Assembly (NCBI GenBank): GCA_021647265.1
Contig: JAKIVA010000050.1
Location: forward strand, 1 to 18,046
Length of the DNA stretch: 18,046 nt
Origin: Lutibacter sp.
Lineage (GTDB): Bacteria; Bacteroidota; Bacteroidia; Flavobacteriales; Flavobacteriaceae
Reading direction: 5' to 3'
The translations under genes were made by a program, and so were the position numbers. The notes below the pieces were generated by a model, which saw only the letters and a list, made by a program, of their open reading frames with translations, did not search any database and was not told the DNA's origin. Every line of letters begins with the position of its first letter. Position 1 is the stretch's first letter. Below, piece after piece: positions 6,450-15,105 of this stretch.

Positions 6450-6477
6450 TTTGCGTATATATTCGTTCTTATATTTT
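6450..6477 (+). promoter_or_regulatory. Possible secondary promoter before rpoB
   Basis: TTTG at 6450-6453 and TATATTTT at 6470-6477 (one mismatch to TAnnTTTG) are separated by 16 bases, slightly shorter than usual. They lie just after the rplL hairpin and about 30 bases before the rpoB start. If real, this would give rpoBC a start of its own. The AT-rich context makes chance matches likely. Confidence 0.25.
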
Positions 6478-6507
6478 AATAGTTTTTTAACCTAAAGTTT
6501 TTGTCCA

Positions 6508-9500
6508 TTGGCCACAAAAAAATTCACCGAAAGAATAAACTTTGCATCAGCAAAATTGGTAATGGAATATCCAGATTTTCTAGATATTCAAGTGAAATCA
6601 TTTCAAGATTTTTTCCAACTTAAAACCAAAGCTGACGAACGAAGTACCGAAGGATTATATAAAACCTTCCTTGACAACTTCCCAATTACTGATACTCGAA
6701 ACAATTTTGTACTAGAGTTTATAGACTACTTCGTAGATCCTCCCAGATATTCTATTCAAGAATGTATAGAAAGAGGTTTAACCTACTGTGTTCCTTTAAA
6801 AGCACGTCTAAAATTATACTGTACAGACCCAGAACATGAAGATTTTGAAACAATAGTACAAGATGTTTATCTTGGTACAATTCCTTATATGACTCACAGT
6901 GGTACTTTTTGTATTAATGGAGCAGAAAGAGTTGTTGTTTCTCAATTGCATCGTTCACCAGGAGTATTTTTTGGACAGTCGTTCCATGCAAACGGAACAA
7001 AATTATATTCAGCCAGAGTAATTCCTTTCAAGGGCTCTTGGATTGAGTTTGCAACAGATATCAATCAAGTAATGTATGCTTATATTGATAGAAAGAAAAA
7101 ATTACCTGTAACTACGCTATTTAGAGCTATCGGTTACGAAAGAGATAAAGACATTCTTGAAATTTTTGACCTTGCAGAAGAAGTGAAGGTTTCAAAAAGT
7201 GGACTTAAAAAAGTACTGGGTAGAAAATTAGCTGCACGTGTATTAAAAACTTGGTTTGAAGACTTTGTTGATGAAGATACAGGTGAAGTAGTTTCTATTG
7301 AAAGAAATGAAATTGTATTGGATAGAGATACAATTTTAGAAAAAGAACAAATTGAAGAAATTATAGAATCTGGCTCAAAAACCATTTTATTACATAAAGA
7401 AGATGGAGAAATGGCAGATTATGCAATTATTCATAATACACTTCAAAAAGATCCAACAAACTCTGAAAAAGAGGCTGTTGAACATATCTACAGGCAATTA
7501 CGTAATGCCGAACCGCCAGATTTTGAAACGGCAAAAGGTATTATAGATAAATTATTCTTTTCTGAACAACGTTACAACTTAGGTGAAGTAGGTCGTTATA
7601 GAATGAATAAAAAGTTAAACTTAAACGAAAGTATAGACCAAAAAGTTTTAACAAAATTAGATATTATTACTATTATCAAAAATTTGATAAAATTAGTGAA
7701 TTCTAAAGCTGAAGTTGATGATATTGACCATTTATCTAACCGTCGTGTGCGTACAGTTGGAGAACAGTTAGCAAGTCAATTTGGTGTTGGTTTATCTCGT
7801 ATGGCTAGAACCATTCGTGAACGTATGAATGTACGTGATAATGAAGTGTTTACGCCGATAGATTTAATTAATGCTAAAACATTATCGTCTGTTATTAACT
7901 CATTCTTTGGAACAAATCAGCTATCTCAATTTATGGATCAAACAAATCCATTGGCTGAGATTACTCATAAAAGAAGATTATCAGCATTAGGACCAGGAGG
8001 TTTATCTAGAGAAAGAGCAGGATTTGAGGTACGAGATGTTCACTATACACATTACGGGCGTTTATGTCCAATAGAAACTCCTGAAGGACCAAATATTGGT
8101 TTAATTTCATCTTTGGCAGTTTTTGCAAAAGTAAATAACTTGGGATTTATTGAGACTCCATATAGAGAAGTAAAAGAAGGAAGTGTAGATATTACAAATG
8201 AACCTAAATATTTAAGTGCAGAAGAAGAAGAAGGAAAGAAATTTGCACAATCTAATCTTCCTTTAGATAATAAAGGGAAATTTACTGATGATAAAGTAAT
8301 TGTTCGTGAAGAAGCTGATTATCCTGTAGTTGAACCTACAAAAGTTAATTATATGGATGTAGCTCCTAATCAAATAGCTTCTATTTCAGCATCTTTAATT
8401 CCGTTTTTGGAGCATGATGATGCCAACCGTGCATTGATGGGGTCAAATATGATGCGTCAGGCTGTACCTTTAATGAAACCAGAATCTCCAATTGTTGGTA
8501 CTGGTTTAGAGCGTAGAGTAGCAAAAGATTCTCGAATATTAATGAATGCAGAAGGAGCTGGTTTGGTAGAGTATGTTGATGCAAATACCATAGAAATTAA
8601 ATATGACAGAACTGATGAAGATCGTGTTGTAAGTTTTGATGGAGATAGTAAAACATATAATTTAATTAAGTTTAGAAAAACAAATCAAGGAACCTCAATT
8701 AACTTAAAACCTATTGTTAAAAAAGGAGATAGAGTTGAAAAAGGGCAGGTGCTTTGTGAAGGGTATGCTACACAAAACGGTGAACTGGCATTAGGTAGAA
8801 ACATGAAAGTTGCCTTTATGCCTTGGAAAGGATATAATTTTGAAGATGCAATTGTAATTTCTGAAAAAGTTGTAAAAGAAGATATCTTTACATCAATTCA
8901 CATTGATGAATATTCAATGGATGTTAGAGATACTAAATTAGGAGCTGAAGAATTGACAAATGATATTCCAAACGTCTCAGAAGAAGCTACCAAAGATTTA
9001 GATGAAAATGGAATGATTCGTATTGGTGCTGAAGTAAAACCAGGAGATATTTTAATTGGTAAAATTACACCAAAGGGTGAATCAGATCCTACACCAGAAG
9101 AAAAATTACTTAGAGCAATTTTTGGAGATAAAGCAGGAGATGTAAAAGACGCTTCTTTAAAAGCATCGCCTTCATTAAGAGGTGTTGTTATAGATAAAAA
9201 GTTATTTGAACGTGCAGTAAAAGATAAATCTAAACGTGCTCAAGATAAAATTAGTATTGCTAATTTAGAGAGTAAATACACTGCAAAATTTGAAGAATTA
9301 CGTTCTGTATTAACAGATAAATTGTTTTCACTAATAAGTGGAAAAACTTCACAAGGAGTTCTAAATGATTTAGGAGAGGAAATACTTCAAAAAGGGAAAA
9401 AGTACACATTAAAAATGTTAAATTCTGTTCCAGATTTTGCATATTTAACCAAAGGTACTTGGACTACTGATAGTCATCTTAATAAATTAGTTGTTGAATT

Positions 9501-10323
9501 AATTCACAATTATAAAATTAAGGTGAATGATTTACAAGGAGGTTTACGACGTGAAAAATTTACAGTTTCAGTTGGTGACGAGTTACCTGCAGGAATTTTA
9601 AAATTAGCAAAAGTATATGTTGCTAAAAAACGTAAATTAAAAGTAGGGGATAAAATGGCTGGACGACATGGTAACAAAGGTATTGTTGCTCGTATTGTTC
9701 GTCAAGAAGATATGCCTTTCTTGGAAGATGGAACTCCAGTTGATATTGTTTTAAACCCACTTGGTGTACCATCACGTATGAATATTGGACAAATTTATGA
9801 AACTGTTCTTGGATGGGCTGGTCAAAAAACTGGAAAAAAGTTTGCAACACCTATTTTTGATGGAGCAACTATTGATCAAATTGATAAATTAACTGAAGAG
9901 GCTGGAGTACCACAGTATGGACACACTTATTTATATGATGGTGGAACTGGAGAACGATTTGATCAAAAAGCAACAGTTGGAGTTATTTATATGATTAAAT
10001 TAGGTCATATGATTGATGATAAAATGCATGCGCGTTCAATAGGTCCTTATTCATTAATTACACAACAACCACTTGGTGGTAAAGCACAATTTGGAGGTCA
10101 ACGTTTTGGAGAAATGGAAGTTTGGGCACTTGAAGCTTATGGAGCATCAAGTACTTTACGTGAAATTTTGACAGTAAAATCAGATGATGTTTTAGGAAGA
10201 GCTAAAACGTATGAAGCTATTGTTAAAGGAGATCCAATGCCAGAACCAGGTTTACCAGAATCATTTAACGTACTAATGCATGAACTTAGAGGTCTTGGAT
10301 TAGATGTTAGATTAGAAGAATAA
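6508..10323 (+). CDS. rpoB: DNA-directed RNA polymerase subunit beta
   Basis: A 1271-residue beta subunit, which forms one pincer of RNA polymerase and much of the active-site cleft. The rifampicin-binding cluster lies at residues 471-494 (QLSQFMDQTNPLAE, then ITHKRRLSALG). It matches the rifampicin-sensitive E. coli residues (D477, H487, R490 and S492 for D516, H526, R529 and S531) except A483 where E. coli has S522. The active-site segment GDKMAGRHGNKG is at about 1047-1058, and the C-terminus LMHELRGLGLDVRL is normal. The start used here is TTG at 6508, giving MATKKFTERINFAS. The first in-frame ATG (residue 19) would remove the conserved N-terminal ERINFAS segment, and no upstream in-frame ATG or GTG exists near. 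rpoC follows after a hairpin-containing gap. Confidence 0.98.
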   Translation: MATKKFTERINFASAKLVMEYPDFLDIQVKSFQDFFQLKTKADERSTEGLYKTFLDNFPITDTRNNFVLEFIDYFVDPPRYSIQECIERGLTYCVPLKARLKLYCTDPEHEDFETIVQDVYLGTIPYMTHSGTFCINGAERVVVSQLHRSPGVFFGQSFHANGTKLYSARVIPFKGSWIEFATDINQVMYAYIDRKKKLPVTTLFRAIGYERDKDILEIFDLAEEVKVSKSGLKKVLGRKLAARVLKTWFEDFVDEDTGEVVSIERNEIVLDRDTILEKEQIEEIIESGSKTILLHKEDGEMADYAIIHNTLQKDPTNSEKEAVEHIYRQLRNAEPPDFETAKGIIDKLFFSEQRYNLGEVGRYRMNKKLNLNESIDQKVLTKLDIITIIKNLIKLVNSKAEVDDIDHLSNRRVRTVGEQLASQFGVGLSRMARTIRERMNVRDNEVFTPIDLINAKTLSSVINSFFGTNQLSQFMDQTNPLAEITHKRRLSALGPGGLSRERAGFEVRDVHYTHYGRLCPIETPEGPNIGLISSLAVFAKVNNLGFIETPYREVKEGSVDITNEPKYLSAEEEEGKKFAQSNLPLDNKGKFTDDKVIVREEADYPVVEPTKVNYMDVAPNQIASISASLIPFLEHDDANRALMGSNMMRQAVPLMKPESPIVGTGLERRVAKDSRILMNAEGAGLVEYVDANTIEIKYDRTDEDRVVSFDGDSKTYNLIKFRKTNQGTSINLKPIVKKGDRVEKGQVLCEGYATQNGELALGRNMKVAFMPWKGYNFEDAIVISEKVVKEDIFTSIHIDEYSMDVRDTKLGAEELTNDIPNVSEEATKDLDENGMIRIGAEVKPGDILIGKITPKGESDPTPEEKLLRAIFGDKAGDVKDASLKASPSLRGVVIDKKLFERAVKDKSKRAQDKISIANLESKYTAKFEELRSVLTDKLFSLISGKTSQGVLNDLGEEILQKGKKYTLKMLNSVPDFAYLTKGTWTTDSHLNKLVVELIHNYKIKVNDLQGGLRREKFTVSVGDELPAGILKLAKVYVAKKRKLKVGDKMAGRHGNKGIVARIVRQEDMPFLEDGTPVDIVLNPLGVPSRMNIGQIYETVLGWAGQKTGKKFATPIFDGATIDQIDKLTEEAGVPQYGHTYLYDGGTGERFDQKATVGVIYMIKLGHMIDDKMHARSIGPYSLITQQPLGGKAQFGGQRFGEMEVWALEAYGASSTLREILTVKSDDVLGRAKTYEAIVKGDPMPEPGLPESFNVLMHELRGLGLDVRLEE

Positions 10324-10335
10324 TAACTAAAAGAT

Positions 10336-10363
10336 ATAACTAGGAGGAAAACCTCCTAGTTAT
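10336..10363 (+). promoter_or_regulatory. Perfect 12-bp hairpin between rpoB and rpoC
   Basis: ATAACTAGGAGG (10336-10347) pairs perfectly with CCTCCTAGTTAT (10352-10363) around an AAAA loop. It starts 13 bases after the rpoB stop and lies about 45 bases before the rpoC ATG. The following sequence (TCATTATATTTTT) is not a clean T-run, so it may be a leaky terminator, an RNA processing site or an mRNA stabiliser rather than a full terminator. Confidence 0.6.
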
Positions 10364-10408
10364 TCATTATATTTTTACATTTTTAAAATTCGAATCCATC
10401 ATTATATT

Positions 10409-13400
10409 ATGGCAAGAAAAAACGAGAAATACACTGTAAAAAAATTTAATAAAATTTCAATTGGTTTAGCATCTCCTGAAGCAATTCTTGAGAAATCAAG
10501 AGGAGAAGTATTAAAACCAGAAACTATTAATTACCGAACACATAAACCAGAAAGAGATGGATTATTTTGTGAACGTATTTTTGGACCAATAAAAGATTAT
10601 GAATGTGCTTGTGGAAAATACAAGAGAATTCGTTATAAAGGAATAGTTTGTGACCGTTGTGGTGTTGAAGTAACTGAAAAGAAAGTTCGTAGAGATAGGG
10701 TAGGACATATTAACTTGGTGGTTCCTGTAGCTCACATTTGGTATTTTAAATCATTACCTAATAAAATGGGGTACTTGTTAGGGTTACCTTCAAAAAAGTT
10801 AGATATGATTATTTACTACGAGCGTTATGTAGTAATTCAACCTGCTGGAGCAACTAATTCAGAAGGAGAACCATTACAAAAAATGGATTTCTTAACAGAA
10901 GAAGAATATTTAGATATTCTTGAAAGTTTTCCAGTTGAAAATCAATATTTAGACGATAATGACCCAGATAAGTTTATAGCTAAAATGGGTGCTGCTTGTT
11001 TAATTGATTTATTCAACCGTATTGATTTAGATGAATTATCTTATGAATTACGCCATAAAGCAAATACTGAAACATCTAAACAACGTAAAACAGAAGCATT
11101 AAAAAGATTAAATGTTGTTCAAGCATTCAGAGATGCAAATAAAAATAGAGAAAATCGCCCTGAATGGATGATAATGAAAGTAATACCGGTGACTCCACCA
11201 GAATTACGTCCATTAGTACCTTTAGATGGTGGTAGATTTGCAACTTCAGATTTAAATGATTTATACCGAAGAGTTATTATACGTAATAATCGTTTAAAAA
11301 GATTGGTTGAAATTAAAGCTCCTGAAGTAATTTTACGTAACGAAAAACGTATGTTACAAGAATCAGTAGATTCATTATTCGATAATACACGTAAATCTTC
11401 AGCAGTAAAAACAGAATCAAATAGACCATTAAAATCTTTATCTGATTCATTAAAAGGAAAACAAGGACGTTTTCGTCAAAACTTATTAGGTAAACGTGTT
11501 GATTATTCTGCTCGTTCTGTAATTGTTGTGGGGCCAGAGTTGAAGTTATCTGAATGTGGTATTCCAAAAGATATGGCAGCAGAACTTTACAAACCTTTTG
11601 TGATTAGAAAATTAATTGAAAGAGGAATTGTAAAAACAGTTAAATCTGCAAAGAAAATTATAGATAAAAGAGAACCAGTTGTATGGGATATTTTAGAAAA
11701 TGTTTTAAAAGGACATCCTGTATTACTTAACCGAGCTCCTACATTACACCGTTTGGGTATTCAAGCTTTTCAACCCAAATTAATTGAAGGTAAAGCGATA
11801 CAATTACACCCATTGGCTTGTACAGCATTTAATGCCGATTTTGATGGTGACCAAATGGCAGTACATTTACCATTAGGCCCTGAAGCTATTTTAGAGTGTC
11901 AATTGTTAATGCTAGGTTCTCATAATATTTTAAATCCAGCAAATGGAGCTCCAATTACGGTACCATCTCAAGACATGGTATTGGGATTGTATTATATGAC
12001 TAAGGAAAGAAAATCGACTCCTGAGTATCATGTAAAAGGAGAGGGATTAACTTTCTATTCTCCGCAAGAAGTTACCATTGCTTTTAATGAAAATCGAGTT
12101 GATTTAAATGCGAGGATAAAAGTAAGAACAAAAGATTTTAATGAAGATGGAGAACTGGTTAATCAAATAATTGAAACTACAGTTGGTAGAGTGCTATTTA
12201 ATGAAGTTGTTCCAATTGAAGCAGGTTATATTAATGAAGTACTTACTAAAAAATCATTAAGAGATATTATTGGAAAAGTACTAAAAGTAACCGATGTTCC
12301 AACTACAGGTAAGTTCCTTGATGCAATGAAATCTATGGGATATACCTTTGCATTTAAAGGAGGTTTATCATTTAGCTTGGGAGATATTATTATACCACCT
12401 GAAAAATATACAATGATTGCTGATGCCAACGCACAAGTTGACAATATTATGGCAAACTATAATATGGGTATGTTAACTAACAAGGAGCGTTATAACCAAG
12501 TAATTGATATTTGGGGATCTACGAATAATCGTTTAACTGAACTTTCGATGAAACGTTTACGCGAAGATCAACAAGGATTTAATTCTGTATTTATGATGTT
12601 AGATTCTGGAGCAAGGGGTTCTAAAGAACAAATTCGCCAGTTAACAGGTATGCGTGGATTAATGGCAAAACCTAAAAAATCTACATCTAGTGGAGGTGAA
12701 ATTATTGAAAATCCAATTTTATCCAACTTTAAAGAAGGTTTATCAATTTTAGAATATTTTATTTCAACCCACGGTGCACGTAAAGGTTTAGCCGATACGG
12801 CATTAAAAACTGCCGATGCAGGTTATTTAACTCGTAGATTGGTTGATGTTTCACAAGACGTGATTATTAATGAAAATGATTGTGGTACTTTAAGGGGGCT
12901 AATTGTACAGCCACTTAAAAAGAATGATGAAATTGTTGAGACTTTAAGTGAGAGGATTGAAGGACGTGTATCTTTACACGATGTTATTGACCCTATTACT
13001 GAAGAAGTATTGGTTAAGTCTGGTGAAGAAATTTCTGAAGAAATAGCAAAACGTATTGAAAACTCACCTATAAGTGGAGTTGAAGTACGCTCTGCATTAA
13101 CTTGTGAAGCTAAAAAAGGTATTTGCGCTAAATGTTATGGACATAGTTTATCAACCAAAAAAATGGTGCAGAAAGGTGAGGCTGTTGGAGTTGTTGCAGC
13201 ACAATCAATTGGTGAGCCCGGTACACAGTTAACGCTTAGAACATTCCACGTTGGAGGTGTTGCGGGTAATATTTCAGAAGATAATAACTTACAAACTAAA
13301 TTTGCAGGTAAAGCTGTAATTGAAGATTTAAGAACTGTTAAAGGAACAGATGCAGAAGGAAACAATATTAATATAGTAATTTCTAGAACCTCTGAAATTA

Positions 13401-14683
13401 AGGTTGTCGATGAAAAAACTGGACTAATATTAAGTACAAATAACATACCTTATGGCTCAACCATTTTTGTTAAGAATGGTCAAAAACTTAAAAAAGACGA
13501 TATTGTTTGTAAATGGGATCCATTTAATGGAGTAATTGTTTCAGAATTTGCAGGAACAATTAAGTTTGAAAATATTGAAGTAGGTATTAATTACCTCGTT
13601 GAAATTGATGAGCAAACAGGTTTCCAAGAAAAAGTTATTATTGAATCTAAAAACAAAAAAACCATTCCAACTTTATTGGTTATGGATGATAATGACAATG
13701 TAATAAGATCTTATAATTTACCAGTAGGTGCACATTTAATTGTTGAAAATGGCGAAAAAATTGTATCAGGTAAGGTGATTGTTAAAATTCCTCGTAAATC
13801 TGGAAGATCTGGTGATATTACGGGTGGTTTACCACGTGTAACAGAATTATTTGAAGCACGTAATCCATCTAACCCAGCTGTTGTTTCTGAAATTGACGGT
13901 GTTGTTTCCTTTGGGAAAATTAAGCGTGGAAATCGTGAAATAATTGTAGAATCTAAATTAGGTGAGATTAAGAAATATTTAATTAAACTTTCTAATCAAA
14001 TTTTAGTTCAAGAAAATGATTTTATCAAAGCAGGTATGCCTTTATCAGAAGGAGCTGTTACACCAAATGATATTTTAAATATTCAAGGGCCAGGTAAAGT
14101 TCAAGAATATTTAGTAAATGAAATTCAAGAAGTATATCGTTTGCAAGGTGTGAAAATTAACGATAAACATTTTGAAGTTGTAGTTCGTCAAATGATGCGT
14201 AAGGTAAAAATTATAGATTCTGGAGATACATTATTTTTAGAAAATCAATTGATTCATAAAAATGATTTTATTAAGGAAAATGATAAAATTTACGGAATGA
14301 AAGTTGTTGAAAATGCAGGAGATTCTGAAAGTTTAAAAGAAGGCCAAATAATTACGTCTCGTCAATTACGTGATGAAAATTCAGTATTACGTAGAGAAGA
14401 TAAAAATTTAGTTGAAGCTAGAGATGCTAAACCTGCAACAGCTGAACAAATTTTACAAGGGATTACAAGAGCTTCTTTACAAACTAAATCATTTATTTCT
14501 GCTGCATCATTCCAAGAAACAACAAAAGTGTTAAATGAAGCTGCTGTTAGCGGTAAAGTTGATACATTGGAAGGATTGAAAGAAAATGTAATTGTTGGTA
14601 AACGAATTCCAGCAGGTACAGGTATGAGAGAATACGATAATATTATTGTAGGATCAAAAGAAGAAATGGAATCAAGTTTATAA
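10409..14683 (+). CDS. rpoC: DNA-directed RNA polymerase subunit beta'
   Basis: A 1424-residue beta' subunit carrying the catalytic magnesium site. The first zinc-binding site has C66, C68, C81 and C84 (CACGKYKRIRYKGIVCDRC). The catalytic loop NADFDGDQM is at 475-483 with D477, D479 and D481. The second zinc site is formed by C825, C899, C906 and C909. The trigger-loop region with QSIGEPGTQLTLRTFHVGG spans 932-950. The C-terminal segment has GITRASLQTKSFISAASFQE, as in other bacteria. Length is close to E. coli (1407). The ATG at 10409 gives the normal MARKNEKYTVKKFNKI start. The next gene begins two bases after the stop. Confidence 0.99.
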   Translation: MARKNEKYTVKKFNKISIGLASPEAILEKSRGEVLKPETINYRTHKPERDGLFCERIFGPIKDYECACGKYKRIRYKGIVCDRCGVEVTEKKVRRDRVGHINLVVPVAHIWYFKSLPNKMGYLLGLPSKKLDMIIYYERYVVIQPAGATNSEGEPLQKMDFLTEEEYLDILESFPVENQYLDDNDPDKFIAKMGAACLIDLFNRIDLDELSYELRHKANTETSKQRKTEALKRLNVVQAFRDANKNRENRPEWMIMKVIPVTPPELRPLVPLDGGRFATSDLNDLYRRVIIRNNRLKRLVEIKAPEVILRNEKRMLQESVDSLFDNTRKSSAVKTESNRPLKSLSDSLKGKQGRFRQNLLGKRVDYSARSVIVVGPELKLSECGIPKDMAAELYKPFVIRKLIERGIVKTVKSAKKIIDKREPVVWDILENVLKGHPVLLNRAPTLHRLGIQAFQPKLIEGKAIQLHPLACTAFNADFDGDQMAVHLPLGPEAILECQLLMLGSHNILNPANGAPITVPSQDMVLGLYYMTKERKSTPEYHVKGEGLTFYSPQEVTIAFNENRVDLNARIKVRTKDFNEDGELVNQIIETTVGRVLFNEVVPIEAGYINEVLTKKSLRDIIGKVLKVTDVPTTGKFLDAMKSMGYTFAFKGGLSFSLGDIIIPPEKYTMIADANAQVDNIMANYNMGMLTNKERYNQVIDIWGSTNNRLTELSMKRLREDQQGFNSVFMMLDSGARGSKEQIRQLTGMRGLMAKPKKSTSSGGEIIENPILSNFKEGLSILEYFISTHGARKGLADTALKTADAGYLTRRLVDVSQDVIINENDCGTLRGLIVQPLKKNDEIVETLSERIEGRVSLHDVIDPITEEVLVKSGEEISEEIAKRIENSPISGVEVRSALTCEAKKGICAKCYGHSLSTKKMVQKGEAVGVVAAQSIGEPGTQLTLRTFHVGGVAGNISEDNNLQTKFAGKAVIEDLRTVKGTDAEGNNINIVISRTSEIKVVDEKTGLILSTNNIPYGSTIFVKNGQKLKKDDIVCKWDPFNGVIVSEFAGTIKFENIEVGINYLVEIDEQTGFQEKVIIESKNKKTIPTLLVMDDNDNVIRSYNLPVGAHLIVENGEKIVSGKVIVKIPRKSGRSGDITGGLPRVTELFEARNPSNPAVVSEIDGVVSFGKIKRGNREIIVESKLGEIKKYLIKLSNQILVQENDFIKAGMPLSEGAVTPNDILNIQGPGKVQEYLVNEIQEVYRLQGVKINDKHFEVVVRQMMRKVKIIDSGDTLFLENQLIHKNDFIKENDKIYGMKVVENAGDSESLKEGQIITSRQLRDENSVLRREDKNLVEARDAKPATAEQILQGITRASLQTKSFISAASFQETTKVLNEAAVSGKVDTLEGLKENVIVGKRIPAGTGMREYDNIIVGSKEEMESSL

Positions 14684-14685
14684 TT

Positions 14686-15000
14686 ATGAGCGATCAAAAA
14701 TCTAAAAACGAGGGACAAATTAATATTGAACTAGATGAGAAAATAGCTGAAGGGATTTATGCAAATTTGGCTATTATTAATCATTCAGTATCTGAATTTA
14801 TTGTTGATTTTGTTAGTGTAATGCCTGGTCAACCCAAGGCAAAAGTTAAATCAAGAATAATTTTAACTCCTCAACATGCAAAGAGGTTGGTAAAAGCCCT
14901 TGCTGAAAATGTTAAAAGATTTGAGAAAAGTCATGGTGAAATAAAAGATTATGAACAGCCTCCAATTCCAATGAATTTTGGACCCACAGGAGAAGCATAA
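14686..15000 (+). CDS. DUF3467 family protein
   Basis: A 104-residue acidic, soluble protein of the DUF3467 family, whose function I do not know. The visible features are a polar N-terminus, then EGIYANLAIINHSVSEFIVDF, which is the family's most conserved block (residues about 23-43). A VMPGQPKAKVKSRIILTPQHAKRL stretch (read here in two adjoining parts, about 45-68) follows, with a helix (VKALAENVKRFEKSHG) and a tail PPIPMNFGP. There is no signal peptide or membrane segment. It starts two bases after the rpoC stop and ends just before an intrinsic terminator, so it is translationally coupled to rpoC and closes the operon. This link with rpoC is common in Bacteroidota and suggests, without proof, a role tied to transcription. 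Confidence 0.88.
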   Translation: MSDQKSKNEGQINIELDEKIAEGIYANLAIINHSVSEFIVDFVSVMPGQPKAKVKSRIILTPQHAKRLVKALAENVKRFEKSHGEIKDYEQPPIPMNFGPTGEA

Positions 15001-15005
15001 AAAGT

Positions 15006-15037
15006 AAAAGAGCCGAACATTTGTTCGGCTCTTTTTT
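15006..15037 (+). terminator. Intrinsic terminator of the rpoBC operon
   Basis: A 13-bp stem (AAAAGAGCCGAAC at 15006-15018 with GTTCGGCTCTTTT at 15023-15035), loop ATTT, and a T-run at 15032-15037. It begins six bases after the DUF3467 stop and is the cleanest terminator in the window. Confidence 0.92.
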
Positions 15038-15070
15038 GTTAAAATAGTATGCTACATTCAATCTTATTTT

Positions 15071-15078
15071 TAGCTTTG
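15071..15078 (+). promoter_or_regulatory. Possible -7 element for the TonB receptor gene
   Basis: TAGCTTTG matches TAnnTTTG exactly, 27 bases before the receptor start. No TTG is found at the expected upstream distance, so the promoter is either weak or regulated. The gap between the terminator and the start codon is too short (about 70 bases) for a cobalamin riboswitch. Confidence 0.45.
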
Positions 15079-15105
15079 CCGCTTTGTAATTATGAAATTA
15101 AATAA

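Noticed and set aside
7918..7989. Alanine 483 in the RpoB rifampicin region where E. coli has serine 522, considered as a resistance change
   Set aside because: The other contact residues are of the sensitive type, and I recall NPLAE as the normal sequence in Bacteroidota, so this is probably a lineage difference.
13135..13446. A 103-codon open frame on the - strand inside rpoC
   Set aside because: The + strand frame carries the RpoC zinc site and trigger loop, so the antisense frame is a by-product of codon use. The same holds for the 118-codon frame at 14362-14718.
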